Shown here piece after piece: positions 33,299 through 43,415 of a stretch of 64,000 nucleotides of DNA. The stretch lies in the NCBI RefSeq assembly GCF_006715865.1, contig NZ_VFOA01000001.1, positions 2,666,001 to 2,730,000 of the forward strand, given 5' to 3'. Numbering within the stretch: the first letter of the stretch is position 1; every line of letters starts with the position of its first letter. The DNA comes from Cellulomonas sp. SLBN-39. Its GTDB lineage: Bacteria; Actinomycetota; Actinomycetes; Actinomycetales; Cellulomonadaceae. Below the pieces are notes generated by a model. That model saw nothing but the letters and a program-made list of their open reading frames with translations. It ran no database searches and was not told where the DNA came from. A program made the position numbers and the translations under genes.

Positions 33299-34447
33299 TC
33301 AGAGCGGACGGCCGGCCGCCATCTCGGCGACGAGGGCGCGCACGACCGGCTCGAGCTCGCCGGCGTTCCTGCGCGCCACGGCCCGCTGCCGCTGGTACGA
33401 CGCCCCGCGGCGCAGGATCGTGCGGACCTGCTCCAGCTCGGCGCTGCACCCCAGCCGCTCGGCCACCGGCGCGAGCTCGACGAGCCAGCGGCCGACGGCG
33501 TCGGTCACGAGCTCCTCCTCGCCGGCGGCGTCGGTGATGAGGATCGCGTCCATGCCGTAGCGCGCCGAGCGCCACTTGTTCTCCTGCACGAACCACGGCG
33601 GCATCGTGGGTACCGGCTCGCCCGCGTCGAGCAGCGTGGAGAAGTGCTCGACGAAGCAGTGCGTCAGCGCGCTGATGGCGGTGACCTCGAGCAGCGAGGG
33701 CGCGCCGTCGGCGATGCGCATCTCGAGCGTGCCGAACCGGGGGGCGGGGCGGATGTCCCAGCGGACCTCGTCGACCTGCTCGATCACGCCGGTGTGCCGC
33801 ATGTCGCCGACGTACTGCTCGAGCTCCTCCCAGCGCTCGAGCTGCGGCGGCAGCCCGGCGGTCGGCAGCTGCTGGAAGAGCAGTGCCCGGTTGGACGCGT
33901 AGCCGGTGTCCTTCCCGCCCCAGAACGGCGACGACGCCGACAGCGACTGGATGTGCCCGAACACGGTCAGCATGGCGCGCGACAGCGGCAGGACCTTCGC
34001 GCGGTCCTCGATGCCGACGTGCACGTGCACGCCGTAGATGAGCATCTGCCGGCCCCACCACTGCGTGCGGTCGATGAGCGTGGCGTACCGCTGCTTGTCG
34101 GTCACGCGCTGCGTCGCCCAGCTCGCGAACGGGTGCGTGCCGCCGCCCATGAGCTGGATGCGCAGCGGCTCCGCGGCGGCGGCGACCTCGTCGAGGGCCC
34201 GCTGCAGGTCGGCCCCGGCCTCGCCGACCGTGCGGCACTTGCCGGACGACACCTCGACGGTGTTGAGCAGCAGCTCGGACGTGATGTGCGGGTGGTCGGC
34301 GCCGTCGGCGGGACGTACCGCCTCGAAGATCGCCTGGGCGGCCTGCCGCAGGTCGCCGGAGTCGGCGTCGACGAGCGCGACCTCCCACTCGATGCCGACC
34401 GTCGAGCGCTCCGACCGGGCGAACGGCAGGGGGACCGGCGCGGCCAT
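33299..34447 (-). CDS. Carboxylate-amine ligase, YbdK / glutamate-cysteine ligase type 2
   Basis: 382 residues from ATG 34447. GIEWEVALVD near residue 18 and LLLNTVEVSSGKCRTVGEA carry the acidic metal residues of the GCS2 fold. YGVHVHVGI and FGTLEMRIADGAPSL follow. YbdK-type proteins have weak glutamate-cysteine ligase activity in vitro; actinobacteria generally make mycothiol, so the true product is uncertain. The start codon overlaps the stop of the upstream methyltransferase (TGATG on the minus strand), so the two form an operon. Confidence 0.9.
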   Translation of the reverse strand: MAAPVPLPFARSERSTVGIEWEVALVDADSGDLRQAAQAIFEAVRPADGADHPHITSELLLNTVEVSSGKCRTVGEAGADLQRALDEVAAAAEPLRIQLMGGGTHPFASWATQRVTDKQRYATLIDRTQWWGRQMLIYGVHVHVGIEDRAKVLPLSRAMLTVFGHIQSLSASSPFWGGKDTGYASNRALLFQQLPTAGLPPQLERWEELEQYVGDMRHTGVIEQVDEVRWDIRPAPRFGTLEMRIADGAPSLLEVTAISALTHCFVEHFSTLLDAGEPVPTMPPWFVQENKWRSARYGMDAILITDAAGEEELVTDAVGRWLVELAPVAERLGCSAELEQVRTILRRGASYQRQRAVARRNAGELEPVVRALVAEMAAGRPL

Positions 34448-35631
34448 CAGACGGGCTCCACGACCAGGACGCGCTGCTGCCCCGCGACCCGCGTGAGGAC
34501 GACCGTGCCCTCTGCCGGGCCGCGCAGGTCGAGCTGCTTGCGCAGCTGCTCGGGCACCACGGCGGTGCCGCGCTTCTTGACGGTCAGGCGGCCGACCCCG
34601 CGCTCGCGCAGGTACGCGCGCAGGCGCTTGAGGCCGAACGGCATGTCGTCGAGGACCCGGTACGCGGTGGCGGTCGGGTCGGGCGTGAGGTCGTCGGCGG
34701 TCACGTAGGCGATCGTGCTGTCCACGAGCCGTCCGCGCACCCGCTGGGCCACCGTGCCGACGAGGCCGGCGCGGATGACGGCGCCGTCGGGCTCGTAGAG
34801 GTAGGCGCCGAGCGGCCCGACGGGCGGGGCGTCGTTGGCGGCGGCGTCCGCGGCGCGCAGCGTGTGCGGCGTCCCGCCCCGCAGCACGAGCGCGGTGCGC
34901 CCCGGGCCCTGCGGGGCCAGCGGCCCGAACCAGAGGCCGACCTCGACGACGTCGCCGTCGACGGAGACCCACTGGGCCTCGCCGTCCGGCGGCAGGTCGC
35001 GGTGCGCCAGGCCGGGGCCGAGCTTGAGGCCCAGCGCGGGGACCGTGCTCCGCAGCGCGAGGAGGGCGTCGAGCGGGGGCGCGTAGGCGCTCGGGTCGAA
35101 CACCCGCCGCCCGGTGCCGGTGCGCCGGGCGGGGTCCGCGAACACGCCGTCGACGCCGGCGAGGTCGAGCGCGAGCCCGTCGCCGTGCCGCACCTCGACC
35201 TCGGGCAGCGCGCGCAGGTTGACGGTGGCCAGCGCCGCCGTGGTCTCGTCGACGTCGGTGGCGACGACCCGCAGGCCGACGCCCCCGAGGGCGAGGGCGT
35301 CGGCGCCCAGCCCGCAGGTGAGGTCCGCGACGTAGGTGCAGCCCGCGTCGAGGTAGCGCCGCGCGTGGTGGGCGGCGACCTCGAGCCGGCTGGCCTGCTC
35401 GAGCCCCGCGGGGGTGAACAGCATGCCGTCCGCGAAGTCGCCGAGCTTGCCGCGGGCCTTGGCCCGCAGCCGCGACTGCGTGAGCGCCGCGGCGACGAGC
35501 GAGCGGTCGAACCCGTCCCGCTGCAGGCGCTCGGCCAGCACGAGGGCGTGCTTCTCGTCGTAGGGCGGCAGCGCCCCGAGCAGCGCCCACCCCTGCGGGC
35601 TCAGCACCTGGGCCAGGCCCGCGTCGTCCAT
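34447..35631 (-). CDS. Class I SAM-dependent methyltransferase, THUMP-like
   Basis: 394 residues from ATG 35631. The SAM-binding motif I is VADLTCGLGADALALG near residue 100, followed by VVATDVDETTAALATVNLRA and FADPARRTGTGRRVFDP. This set matches the actinobacterial THUMP-like methyltransferase family. The DPAR motif resembles the DPPY-type loop used on nucleic acids, so an RNA or DNA target is possible. The C-terminal ~70 residues include VGRLTVKKRGTAVVPEQLRK. It is coupled to the ligase gene. CAGGCT lies 6 nt upstream as a weak -10. Confidence 0.85.
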   Translation of the reverse strand: MDDAGLAQVLSPQGWALLGALPPYDEKHALVLAERLQRDGFDRSLVAAALTQSRLRAKARGKLGDFADGMLFTPAGLEQASRLEVAAHHARRYLDAGCTYVADLTCGLGADALALGGVGLRVVATDVDETTAALATVNLRALPEVEVRHGDGLALDLAGVDGVFADPARRTGTGRRVFDPSAYAPPLDALLALRSTVPALGLKLGPGLAHRDLPPDGEAQWVSVDGDVVEVGLWFGPLAPQGPGRTALVLRGGTPHTLRAADAAANDAPPVGPLGAYLYEPDGAVIRAGLVGTVAQRVRGRLVDSTIAYVTADDLTPDPTATAYRVLDDMPFGLKRLRAYLRERGVGRLTVKKRGTAVVPEQLRKQLDLRGPAEGTVVLTRVAGQQRVLVVEPV

Positions 35632-35748
35632 CCGCCCAGCCTGCCACGACCGCGCCCGGAGACGTGCCGGACCGGGCTCCGGCGTGCCGGGCGCCCCGGC
35701 CGTGGGGCCCTGCCCGGTGCCGGCCCGACGTGCGGGCGCGAACCCGTG

Positions 35749-35775
35749 CTGGCACTCGGGTTGACCGAGTGCTAA
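35749..35775. promoter_or_regulatory. CIRCE operator (HrcA binding site)
   Basis: Arms CTGGCACTC (35749-35757) and GAGTGCTAA (35767-35775) are separated by exactly 9 nt. This matches the CIRCE consensus TTAGCACTC-N9-GAGTGCTAA with two mismatches in the left arm. The -35 hexamer of the groES promoter lies in the spacer, so HrcA binding would block RNA polymerase directly. Confidence 0.9.
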
Positions 35776-35789
35776 CGCGTTCCTAGAGT
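35761..35789 (+). promoter_or_regulatory. groES promoter
   Basis: TTGACC (35761-35766) and TAGAGT (35784-35789) are spaced by 17 nt, close to the vegetative consensus. The expected start near 35796 gives a ~120-nt leader that begins with a second, degenerate inverted repeat. Confidence 0.85.
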
Positions 35790-35795
35790 GAGGAG

Positions 35796-35821
35796 CTGGC
35801 ACTCTCCTCGTGAGTGTGCCA
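35796..35821. promoter_or_regulatory. Second, degenerate CIRCE-like repeat
   Basis: CTGGCACTC (35796-35804) repeats the left CIRCE arm exactly. After 7 nt, GAGTGTGCCA (35812-35821) resembles the right arm; TGGCAC and GTGCCA are perfect inverted repeats. Tandem HrcA sites are known before groES in other actinobacteria. Confidence 0.6.
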
Positions 35822-35916
35822 ACCGTGCCCGTGGTCCCGGCACCCGCGACGACGGCGACCGGCGGTGCGGCGCAGACATGTGGCTCACCAACTCAGATGC
35901 GAAGGGGAGGTCCGCT

Positions 35917-36210
35917 GTGTCGGTCTCCATCAAGCCCCTCGAGGACAAGATCCTCGTCAAGACCCTCGAGGCAGAGACGACGACCGCGTCCGGTCTCGTC
36001 ATCCCCGACAGCGCCAAGGAGAAGCCCCAGGAGGGCGAGGTCCTGGCGGTCGGCCCGGGTCGGATCGACGACAAGGGCAACCGTGTGCCGCTCGACGTGG
36101 CCGTCGGCGACAAGGTCATCTACTCCAAGTACGGCGGCACCGAGGTCAAGTACGCGGGCGAGGAGTACCTCATCCTCTCCGCGCGCGACGTGCTGGCCGT
36201 CATCGGCTGA
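35917..36210 (+). CDS. groES: Co-chaperonin GroES (Hsp10)
   Basis: 97 residues from GTG 35917, with GGGGAGG 6 nt upstream. The protein opens [20 protein letters not shown], has the mobile loop [19 protein letters not shown] and ends [16 protein letters not shown]. It caps the GroEL chamber during folding. No groEL follows; a 17-bp terminator comes directly after, so the chaperonin partner must be encoded elsewhere. Heat-shock control by HrcA is strongly suggested by the CIRCE. Confidence 0.97.
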   Translation: MSVSIKPLEDKILVKTLEAETTTASGLVIPDSAKEKPQEGEVLAVGPGRIDDKGNRVPLDVAVGDKVIYSKYGGTEVKYAGEEYLILSARDVLAVIG

Positions 36211-36243
36211 CACCCGCTCGGCGCCCTCGCGGCGCCTGACGTG

Positions 36244-36280
36244 ACGAGAGGCCCCCTCCCGACGGGAGGGGGCCTCTCGT
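36244..36280. terminator. Terminator after groES
   Basis: ACGAGAGGCCCCCTCCC (36244-36260) and GGGAGGGGGCCTCTCGT (36264-36280) form a perfect 17-bp stem with a three-base loop, the longest hairpin before a gene boundary here. It separates groES from the convergent whiB gene. Confidence 0.9.
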
Positions 36281-36421
36281 GCGTCCTGGCCGTGTGCGTC
36301 CTTGCTGTGCTGCGCGCGGCTCGCCGTCGGCCTGCCGGCCTGCGGACCCGGACGGCGCCGTCGGCGCCCGGGCCGCCGTGGGTCCGGCGGGACGAGGAGC
36401 GTGCGTCAGGGACGTCGTGGG

Positions 36422-36718
36422 TCAGACGACGGCGCGGCGTCCGGCGCGCTCGGCGAGCACGGCGGTCCGCTCGTCCTCGGACAGGCCGCCCCACACGCCG
36501 TAGGGCTCACGGACGGTCAGGGACTGCTCCCGGCACTCGTTGATCACCGGGCACGTGGCGCAGATGGCCTTGGCGGCCTCGGCGCGGCGACGACGCGCCG
36601 CTCCGCGCTCGCCCTCGGGGTGGAAGAAGAGGTCCTGGTCCGCGTCGCGGCAGGCGCCGTCGAACTGCCACTCCCACAGGTCCATCACCGGTCCGGGCAG
36701 TCGCGAGATCTCCGCCAT
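36422..36718 (-). CDS. whiB3: WhiB-family Fe-S regulator, WhiB3/WhiD type
   Basis: 98 residues from ATG 36718, with GGAGGAAC as binding site. The four cluster cysteines are Cys23, Cys53, Cys56 and Cys62 (CATC spacing). The turn motif GVWGG is at 74-78 and a basic tail follows. SRLPGP near the N-terminus and LFFHPEGERG match the WhiB3 (Mycobacterium) / WhiD (Streptomyces) subgroup better than WhiB1 or WhiB7. Position between groES and guaB agrees with those genomes. WhiB proteins bind a 4Fe-4S cluster and partner with the vegetative sigma factor. Confidence 0.9.
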   Translation of the reverse strand: MAEISRLPGPVMDLWEWQFDGACRDADQDLFFHPEGERGAARRRRAEAAKAICATCPVINECREQSLTVREPYGVWGGLSEDERTAVLAERAGRRAVV

Positions 36719-36818
36719 GGGTTCCTCCTGGGGGTCCTGCAGGTCGCACCCCGGCGGGATCGCCGGGTGGGGTCGGTCTCGCCGCCCGATCGAAGCGATG
36801 CGGTGGCGATGTGTCGTC

Positions 36819-36848
36819 ACGTTAGCAACCGTTTCAGAAGTTGTTCAA
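36819..36848 (-). promoter_or_regulatory. Promoter of the whiB3/whiD gene
   Basis: On the minus strand TTGAAC (plus GTTCAA, 36843-36848) and TAACGT (plus ACGTTA, 36819-36824) are spaced by 18 nt, in a locally AT-richer stretch. It gives a ~95-nt leader. Confidence 0.6.
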
Positions 36849-36948
36849 GACCCGGTCGCGATCTGATTCACCCGGGTGACGTGCGCTGCGTCACGTCGGT
36901 CCTTCCCCAGGTGGCGGATCGTCCCCCGCGCCGGACGCGCCCGGCTGG

Positions 36949-36963
36949 CACAATCGCGCCATG
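36949..36963 (+). promoter_or_regulatory. Leaderless promoter -10 for the MerR-type gene
   Basis: CACAAT (36949-36954) ends 6 nt before ATG 36961, the same layout as coaA. Confidence 0.45.
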
Positions 36964-38001
36964 ACCGAGTCGCGACCGTCGGCCCGCCCGACGGACGGCC
37001 CGGCGCACCCGGGTCTGCCGGGCGACCGCCCCGACGCCGCGGGCGTCGCCGACCTCCCGGACACCCAGCCCGCGCCCGCCGACCCGTCCGACGACGCCGA
37101 CGCGCCTGCCCTCGCCGTCGCCGCCGTCGCCCGGCGCCTCGGCGTCGCCCCCGCCACGCTGCGCACCTGGGACCGCCGGTACGGGCTCGGCCCGTCCGCC
37201 CACAGCGCCGGCGCCCACCGGCGGTACAGCGCACGCGACGTCGAGCGCCTGCTCGTCATGCGACGGCTCACGATCGAGGGCGTCGCCCCGGCCGAGGCTG
37301 CGCGGCGGGCGCTCACCGCGGACGTCAGCGCCGCGTCCCCCGCCCCGTCCCTGCCCTCGCCCCGGCCCGCGGGCCTGCCCGGGGGCGGTGGCGTGGACGC
37401 CGTCGTCGACGCCGCGCTCGCGGGCCAGCACGACCGGTGCGCCGGGCTGCTCGCGGTCGCGGAGACCGACGACGTCGCGACCTGGTGGACCACGCTCGTC
37501 GAGCCCGTGCTCGCCGCGCTCGCGCTGCGCACCGTCGTCGACCGTCCCGGCGTCGACGCCGGGGCCACCGTGACCGCCGCGGCCCTGGGCGCCCTGCGCG
37601 CCCGGACCGTGCGCCCGCCCCGTCCCGGCGCACCGGTCGTCCTCGTGCTCACCACGCCGGGCGAGCCGCGGCCGCTGCTCGCCCACGCGCTGGCCGCCGC
37701 CCTCGCGGTCGCGGGAGTCGACGCCCGCACCGTCGGCGGGCCGGTCTCGTCGCGCCACGCGGGGGAGCTGGTCGTCATGACGCGCCCGGGCGCGCTCGTC
37801 ACGGTCACGAGCCGCGACGAGCCGGACCTGGGCGTCGTCGCGTGGCTCGCGCGTGAGCACCCCGGGCTCGCGCAGTTCGTCATGGTCCCCGACGCCGCGG
37901 TCGAGCGCGTGCCGCTCGACCGGACCGTGCACCGCTCGCGGTCGTTCCGGGGGCTGCTGCACGAGTGCGTCGCCGCCGTGGTGCCGTCGGCCCACGGCTG
38001 A
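36961..38001 (+). CDS. MerR-family regulator with degenerate cobalamin-binding-like domain
   Basis: 346 residues. An acidic Pro/Ala-rich lead of ~45 residues precedes the MerR helix-turn-helix VARRLGVAPATLRTWDRRYG, then HRRYSARDVERLLVMRRL. The C-terminal half is laid out like CarH: a four-helix region (~140-200) and a Rossmann-like region with VLVLTTPGEPRPLLAHALAA. In B12-binding relatives that loop holds a conserved His (GExH); here it reads GEPR, so cobalamin binding is doubtful. Stand-alone gene followed by a terminator and then the bldM-type gene. Confidence 0.8.
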   Translation: MTESRPSARPTDGPAHPGLPGDRPDAAGVADLPDTQPAPADPSDDADAPALAVAAVARRLGVAPATLRTWDRRYGLGPSAHSAGAHRRYSARDVERLLVMRRLTIEGVAPAEAARRALTADVSAASPAPSLPSPRPAGLPGGGGVDAVVDAALAGQHDRCAGLLAVAETDDVATWWTTLVEPVLAALALRTVVDRPGVDAGATVTAAALGALRARTVRPPRPGAPVVLVLTTPGEPRPLLAHALAAALAVAGVDARTVGGPVSSRHAGELVVMTRPGALVTVTSRDEPDLGVVAWLAREHPGLAQFVMVPDAAVERVPLDRTVHRSRSFRGLLHECVAAVVPSAHG

Positions 38002-38101
38002 CCGCGCCGTCGAGCGCCGGTCGAGCACCCGTCGCGACGGCGGGGCGGGCGGCGCGCTCCCGACGCACCCTCCGGCCGGCCGCGGGGACGTCAGGCCGTT
38101 G

Positions 38102-38130
38102 GGCCGTCCGGGGAGCCGTCCCGGACGGCC
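38102..38130 (+). terminator. Terminator after the MerR-type gene
   Basis: GGCCGTCCGGG (38102-38112) and CCCGGACGGCC (38120-38130) form an 11-bp perfect stem. It lies in the 308-nt gap 38002-38309, whose other half carries the candidate promoter of the next gene. Confidence 0.7.
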
Positions 38131-38243
38131 GCCCGGGACCGGTCCGGCCCGGACGCACCCGAACGCGTGACGACATATCACGTGCGGGCCCTCAACCGGG
38201 AGGAAACGGTGCGGGGGAATTCACCGCCGTCCCTCTCCAGGGC

Positions 38244-38271
38244 TAACGTGACCCACCGGTAACGCCGATGG
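38244..38271 (+). promoter_or_regulatory. Candidate promoter(s) of the bldM-type gene
   Basis: TAACGT at 38244-38249 fits a vegetative -10. The stretch can also be read as TAAC-N16-GCCGATGG (38244-38247 and 38264-38271), close to the FliA/WhiG-type pattern TAAA-N14-16-GCCGATAA. The ATG is 38-61 nt downstream. I cannot decide between them. Confidence 0.35.
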
Positions 38272-38309
38272 GGCCTCAGATCCGTGCAAGGCCTTTCGAG
38301 GAGGAACTG

Positions 38310-40596
<2,287 letters not shown>

Positions 40597-40611
40597 CGCG
40601 CGGGCCCGCGC

Positions 40612-40636
40612 GCCGGCACGTCGCCGCCGTGCCGGC
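40612..40636 (+). terminator. Stem-loop after guaB
   Basis: GCCGGCACG (40612-40620) pairs with CGTGCCGGC (40628-40636), 7-nt loop, between guaB and guaB3. It lies just upstream of the guaB3 -10. Confidence 0.6.
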
Positions 40637-40665
40637 CCGTGCCCCGTCGTGCTGCGGGACGCCGG

Positions 40666-40680
40666 TAACCTGGGACGGTG
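40666..40680 (+). promoter_or_regulatory. Leaderless promoter -10 for guaB3
   Basis: TAACCT (40666-40671), then GGGACG, then GTG 40678. Confidence 0.55.
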
Positions 40681-41802
40681 ACCAGCGACATCGAGATCGG
40701 GCGCGGCAAGCGCGGGCGCCGGGCGTACTCCTTCGACGACATCGCGGTGGTGCCCTCGCGCCGCACGCGTGACCCCGAGGAGGTCTCGGTCGGCTGGCAG
40801 ATCGACGCCTACCACGTCGACCTGCCCGTGCTGGCCGCGCCGATGGACTCGGTGATGAGCCCCGCCACCGCGGTCGCCCTGGGGCGGGCGGGTGGCATCG
40901 GGGTGCTCGACCTCGAGGGCCTCTGGACCCGGTACGAGGACCCGGCGCCGCTGCTGGAGGAGATCGCCGGGCTCGACGCCGCCCGCGCGACGGCGCGCAT
41001 GCAGGAGATCTACGCGCGCCCGATCCAGCCCAAGCTGATCCGGGCGCGCCTCCAGGAGGTCCGGGAGTCGGGTGTGACGGTCGCCGGTGCGCTGAGCCCG
41101 CAGCGCACGCAGGAGCACTGGCGCACCGTCGTCGACGCGGGTGTCGACCTGTTCGTCATCCGCGGCACGACCGTCTCGGCCGAGCACGTGTCGGGCCGCG
41201 CGGAGCCGCTCAACCTCAAGCGCTTCATCTACGAGCTCGACGTGCCCGTGATCGTGGGCGGTGCGTCGACGTACACGGCGGCCCTGCACCTCATGCGCAC
41301 CGGGGCGGCGGGGGTGCTCGTCGGCTTCGGCGGCGGCGCGGCGCACACGACGCGCGTGTCGCTCGGCATCCACGCGCCGATGGCGACCGCGGTGGCGGAC
41401 GTCGCCGCGGCACGCCGCGACTACCTCGACGAGTCGGGCGGCCGCTACGTCCACGTCATCGCCGACGGGGGCGTCGGTCGCTCGGGCGACCTGGTGAAGG
41501 CGATCGCGTGCGGCGCGGACGCGGTCATGCTCGGCGCCGCGCTGGCCCGGGCGTCCGAGGCGCCGGGACGCGGGTTCCACTGGGGCCCGGAGGCGCACCA
41601 CCCGCACCTGCCGCGCGGCGAGCGCGTGCACGTGGGCACCGCGGGGACGCTCGAGCAGATCCTGTTCGGCCCGGGCCGGACGGCGGACGGCACCCTGAAC
41701 CTCATCGGGGCGCTGCGTCGTGCGATGGCGACGACCGGCTACTCCGACCTCAAGGAGTTCCAGCGCATCGAGGTCGTGGTCTCGCCCTACCAGCCCTTCT
41801 GA
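40678..41802 (+). CDS. guaB3: GuaB3-type IMP dehydrogenase-family protein
   Basis: 374 residues from GTG 40678. The TIM-barrel start AYSFDDIAVVPSRRTRDPEE and VLAAPMDSVMSPATAVALG resemble GuaB, but there are no CBS domains. The region matching the catalytic loop reads FVIRGTTVSAEHVSG with no catalytic Cys. This matches the actinobacterial GuaB3 paralog, whose role is unclear; loss of the Cys suggests a GMP reductase-like or non-catalytic function. It follows guaB by 81 nt with its own leaderless promoter. Confidence 0.93.
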   Translation: MTSDIEIGRGKRGRRAYSFDDIAVVPSRRTRDPEEVSVGWQIDAYHVDLPVLAAPMDSVMSPATAVALGRAGGIGVLDLEGLWTRYEDPAPLLEEIAGLDAARATARMQEIYARPIQPKLIRARLQEVRESGVTVAGALSPQRTQEHWRTVVDAGVDLFVIRGTTVSAEHVSGRAEPLNLKRFIYELDVPVIVGGASTYTAALHLMRTGAAGVLVGFGGGAAHTTRVSLGIHAPMATAVADVAAARRDYLDESGGRYVHVIADGGVGRSGDLVKAIACGADAVMLGAALARASEAPGRGFHWGPEAHHPHLPRGERVHVGTAGTLEQILFGPGRTADGTLNLIGALRRAMATTGYSDLKEFQRIEVVVSPYQPF

Positions 41803-41838
41803 GCACCCGCCGACCAGCCGTCGGCGTACCGACCCTGC

Positions 41839-41869
41839 ACGGGCCGGCCCCACCCCGGGGCCGGCCCGT
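41839..41869 (+). terminator. Terminator after guaB3
   Basis: ACGGGCCGGCCCC (41839-41851) pairs with GGGGCCGGCCCGT (41857-41869), then CGTCGTCC. It starts 36 nt after guaB3, in the 388-nt gap 41803-42190; the rest of that gap holds the next operon's promoter. Confidence 0.8.
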
Positions 41870-42042
41870 CGTCGTCCCGGCGGTCGTCGAGGCCGCCGAG
41901 GGGTGTCCTGACCCCGCCGCCGGTCCGTCCGGCCGGGTCGCCCACCCGGGACCCTGGACCGTTGTCCAGCCGTGCTCGATCGTCTGATCTGCCCGTTCTC
42001 ACATTTCTGAGGTCCGTTTGCCGCCGACCGTGTGGGAATGGG

Positions 42043-42072
42043 TTGACACTGCTGTGAGCCCGGGGCCATCCT
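42043..42072 (+). promoter_or_regulatory. Promoter of the polyol/mannitol-type PTS operon
   Basis: TTGACA (42043-42048) is a consensus -35; CATCCT (42067-42072) follows after 18 nt. Upstream at 42013-42020 lies TCCGTTTG, an 8-base word also found in the DeoR/fru promoter region (45572-45579), suggesting a shared regulator. The leader to ATG 42191 is about 110 nt. Confidence 0.65.
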
Positions 42073-42190
42073 GACGACGGATGCGGGGAGCGACCCCGCC
42101 TCCGCACCGAGGGACACCGAGGTCCCCGGCCGCGCACCCCGGTGCGCCGGCGGGCCACGGACGCCCCGCGACACCCCTGCGAGGAGAGCG

Positions 42191-43231
42191 ATGAAGGTCT
42201 TCCGTTTCTACGCCCCCGGTGACGTCCGGCTCGAGGACGCCCCCGAGCCGGAGGCGGGCCCGGGAGAGGTGAAGATCCGCGTCCGCGCCTGCTCGATGTG
42301 CGGCACGGACGTCAAGATCTCGACCGCGGGCCACCTGCGCATCGTGCCGCCCCGCGTCATGGGTCACGAGATCGCGGGCGAGATCGTCGACGTCGGCGAC
42401 GGTGTCGAGGGCTGGGCCGCCGGCGACCGTGTCCAGGTCATCGCCGCCATCCCGTGCGGCACCTGCGACTGGTGCCGGGCCGGCATCATGACGATCTGCC
42501 CGAACCAGGTCTCCATGGGCTACGACTTCGACGGCGGGTTCGCCTCCCACATGGTCGTCCCGAAGGAGGTCCTCGCGGTCGACGGCCTCAACCGGATCCC
42601 CGAGGGCGTCTCGTACGCCGAGGCGTCCGTGGCCGAGCCGTTCGCCTGCGCCATCAACGCCCAGGAGCTGGCCGACGTGCACGACGGCGACACGGTCGTG
42701 GTCGTCGGGTCCGGGCCCATCGGCTGCCTGCACGTGCGGCTGGCCCGGGCCCGCGGGGCGTCGACGGTCTACCTCGTCGAGCTCAGCCGCGAGCGGCTCG
42801 ACATGGCCGCCGAGGCGGTCAAGCCCGACGCGGCGATCTGCGCGGCGGACGTCGACCCCGTCGAGGCGGTGCTCGAGCTCACGGGCGGGCGCGGTGCGGA
42901 CGTCGTGATCACCGCGGCGGCGTCGGGCGCGGCGCAGGAGCAGGCGCTGCGGATGGTCGCCCCGCGCGGCCGGATCAGCTTCTTCGGCGGGCTGCCCAAG
43001 GACCGTCCGACGATCACGCTCGACTCGAACGTCGTGCACTACCGCGAGCTGACCATCGTCGGTGCGAACGGCTCGAGCCCGCAGCACAACAAGCAGGCCC
43101 TCGGCATGATCGCCGACGGCTCGGTGCCCGTGAACGACCTCATCACCCACCGCCTCCCGCTCGACCAGGTGCTCGACGGCATCGACGTCGTGCGGCAGGG
43201 CACGGGCATCAAGGTCACGATCGAGCCCTGA
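42191..43231 (+). CDS. Zinc-dependent medium-chain dehydrogenase (polyol or polyol-phosphate type)
   Basis: 346 residues from ATG 42191, with GAGGAGAG upstream. The catalytic zinc ligands are Cys37, His59 and Glu60 (MGHE). The structural zinc Cys are 89, 92, 95 and 103. The Rossmann motif is VVVGSGPIGCLHVRLA. The family includes sorbitol, L-iditol and galactitol- or arabitol-phosphate dehydrogenases. It leads the PTS operon and no MtlD gene is present, so it probably oxidises the imported sugar-alcohol phosphate. The exact substrate is unknown. Confidence 0.87.
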   Translation: MKVFRFYAPGDVRLEDAPEPEAGPGEVKIRVRACSMCGTDVKISTAGHLRIVPPRVMGHEIAGEIVDVGDGVEGWAAGDRVQVIAAIPCGTCDWCRAGIMTICPNQVSMGYDFDGGFASHMVVPKEVLAVDGLNRIPEGVSYAEASVAEPFACAINAQELADVHDGDTVVVVGSGPIGCLHVRLARARGASTVYLVELSRERLDMAAEAVKPDAAICAADVDPVEAVLELTGGRGADVVITAAASGAAQEQALRMVAPRGRISFFGGLPKDRPTITLDSNVVHYRELTIVGANGSSPQHNKQALGMIADGSVPVNDLITHRLPLDQVLDGIDVVRQGTGIKVTIEP

Positions 43232-43415
43232 CCTCCGGGGCCCGCGCCCCGGGCGCCCGCACCGACGTCGACGCCGGTGCGGGCGCACGGCGGGACCGGC
43301 CCCTCCCGGGCCTGCCACCACCACGCACGACCTGCACCACCACCCCAGCACGACCCGCGCCCGCACGGCGGACGCAGCGGATCAACGACGATCACCAGCG
43401 GAGTGTGAACTGGCC

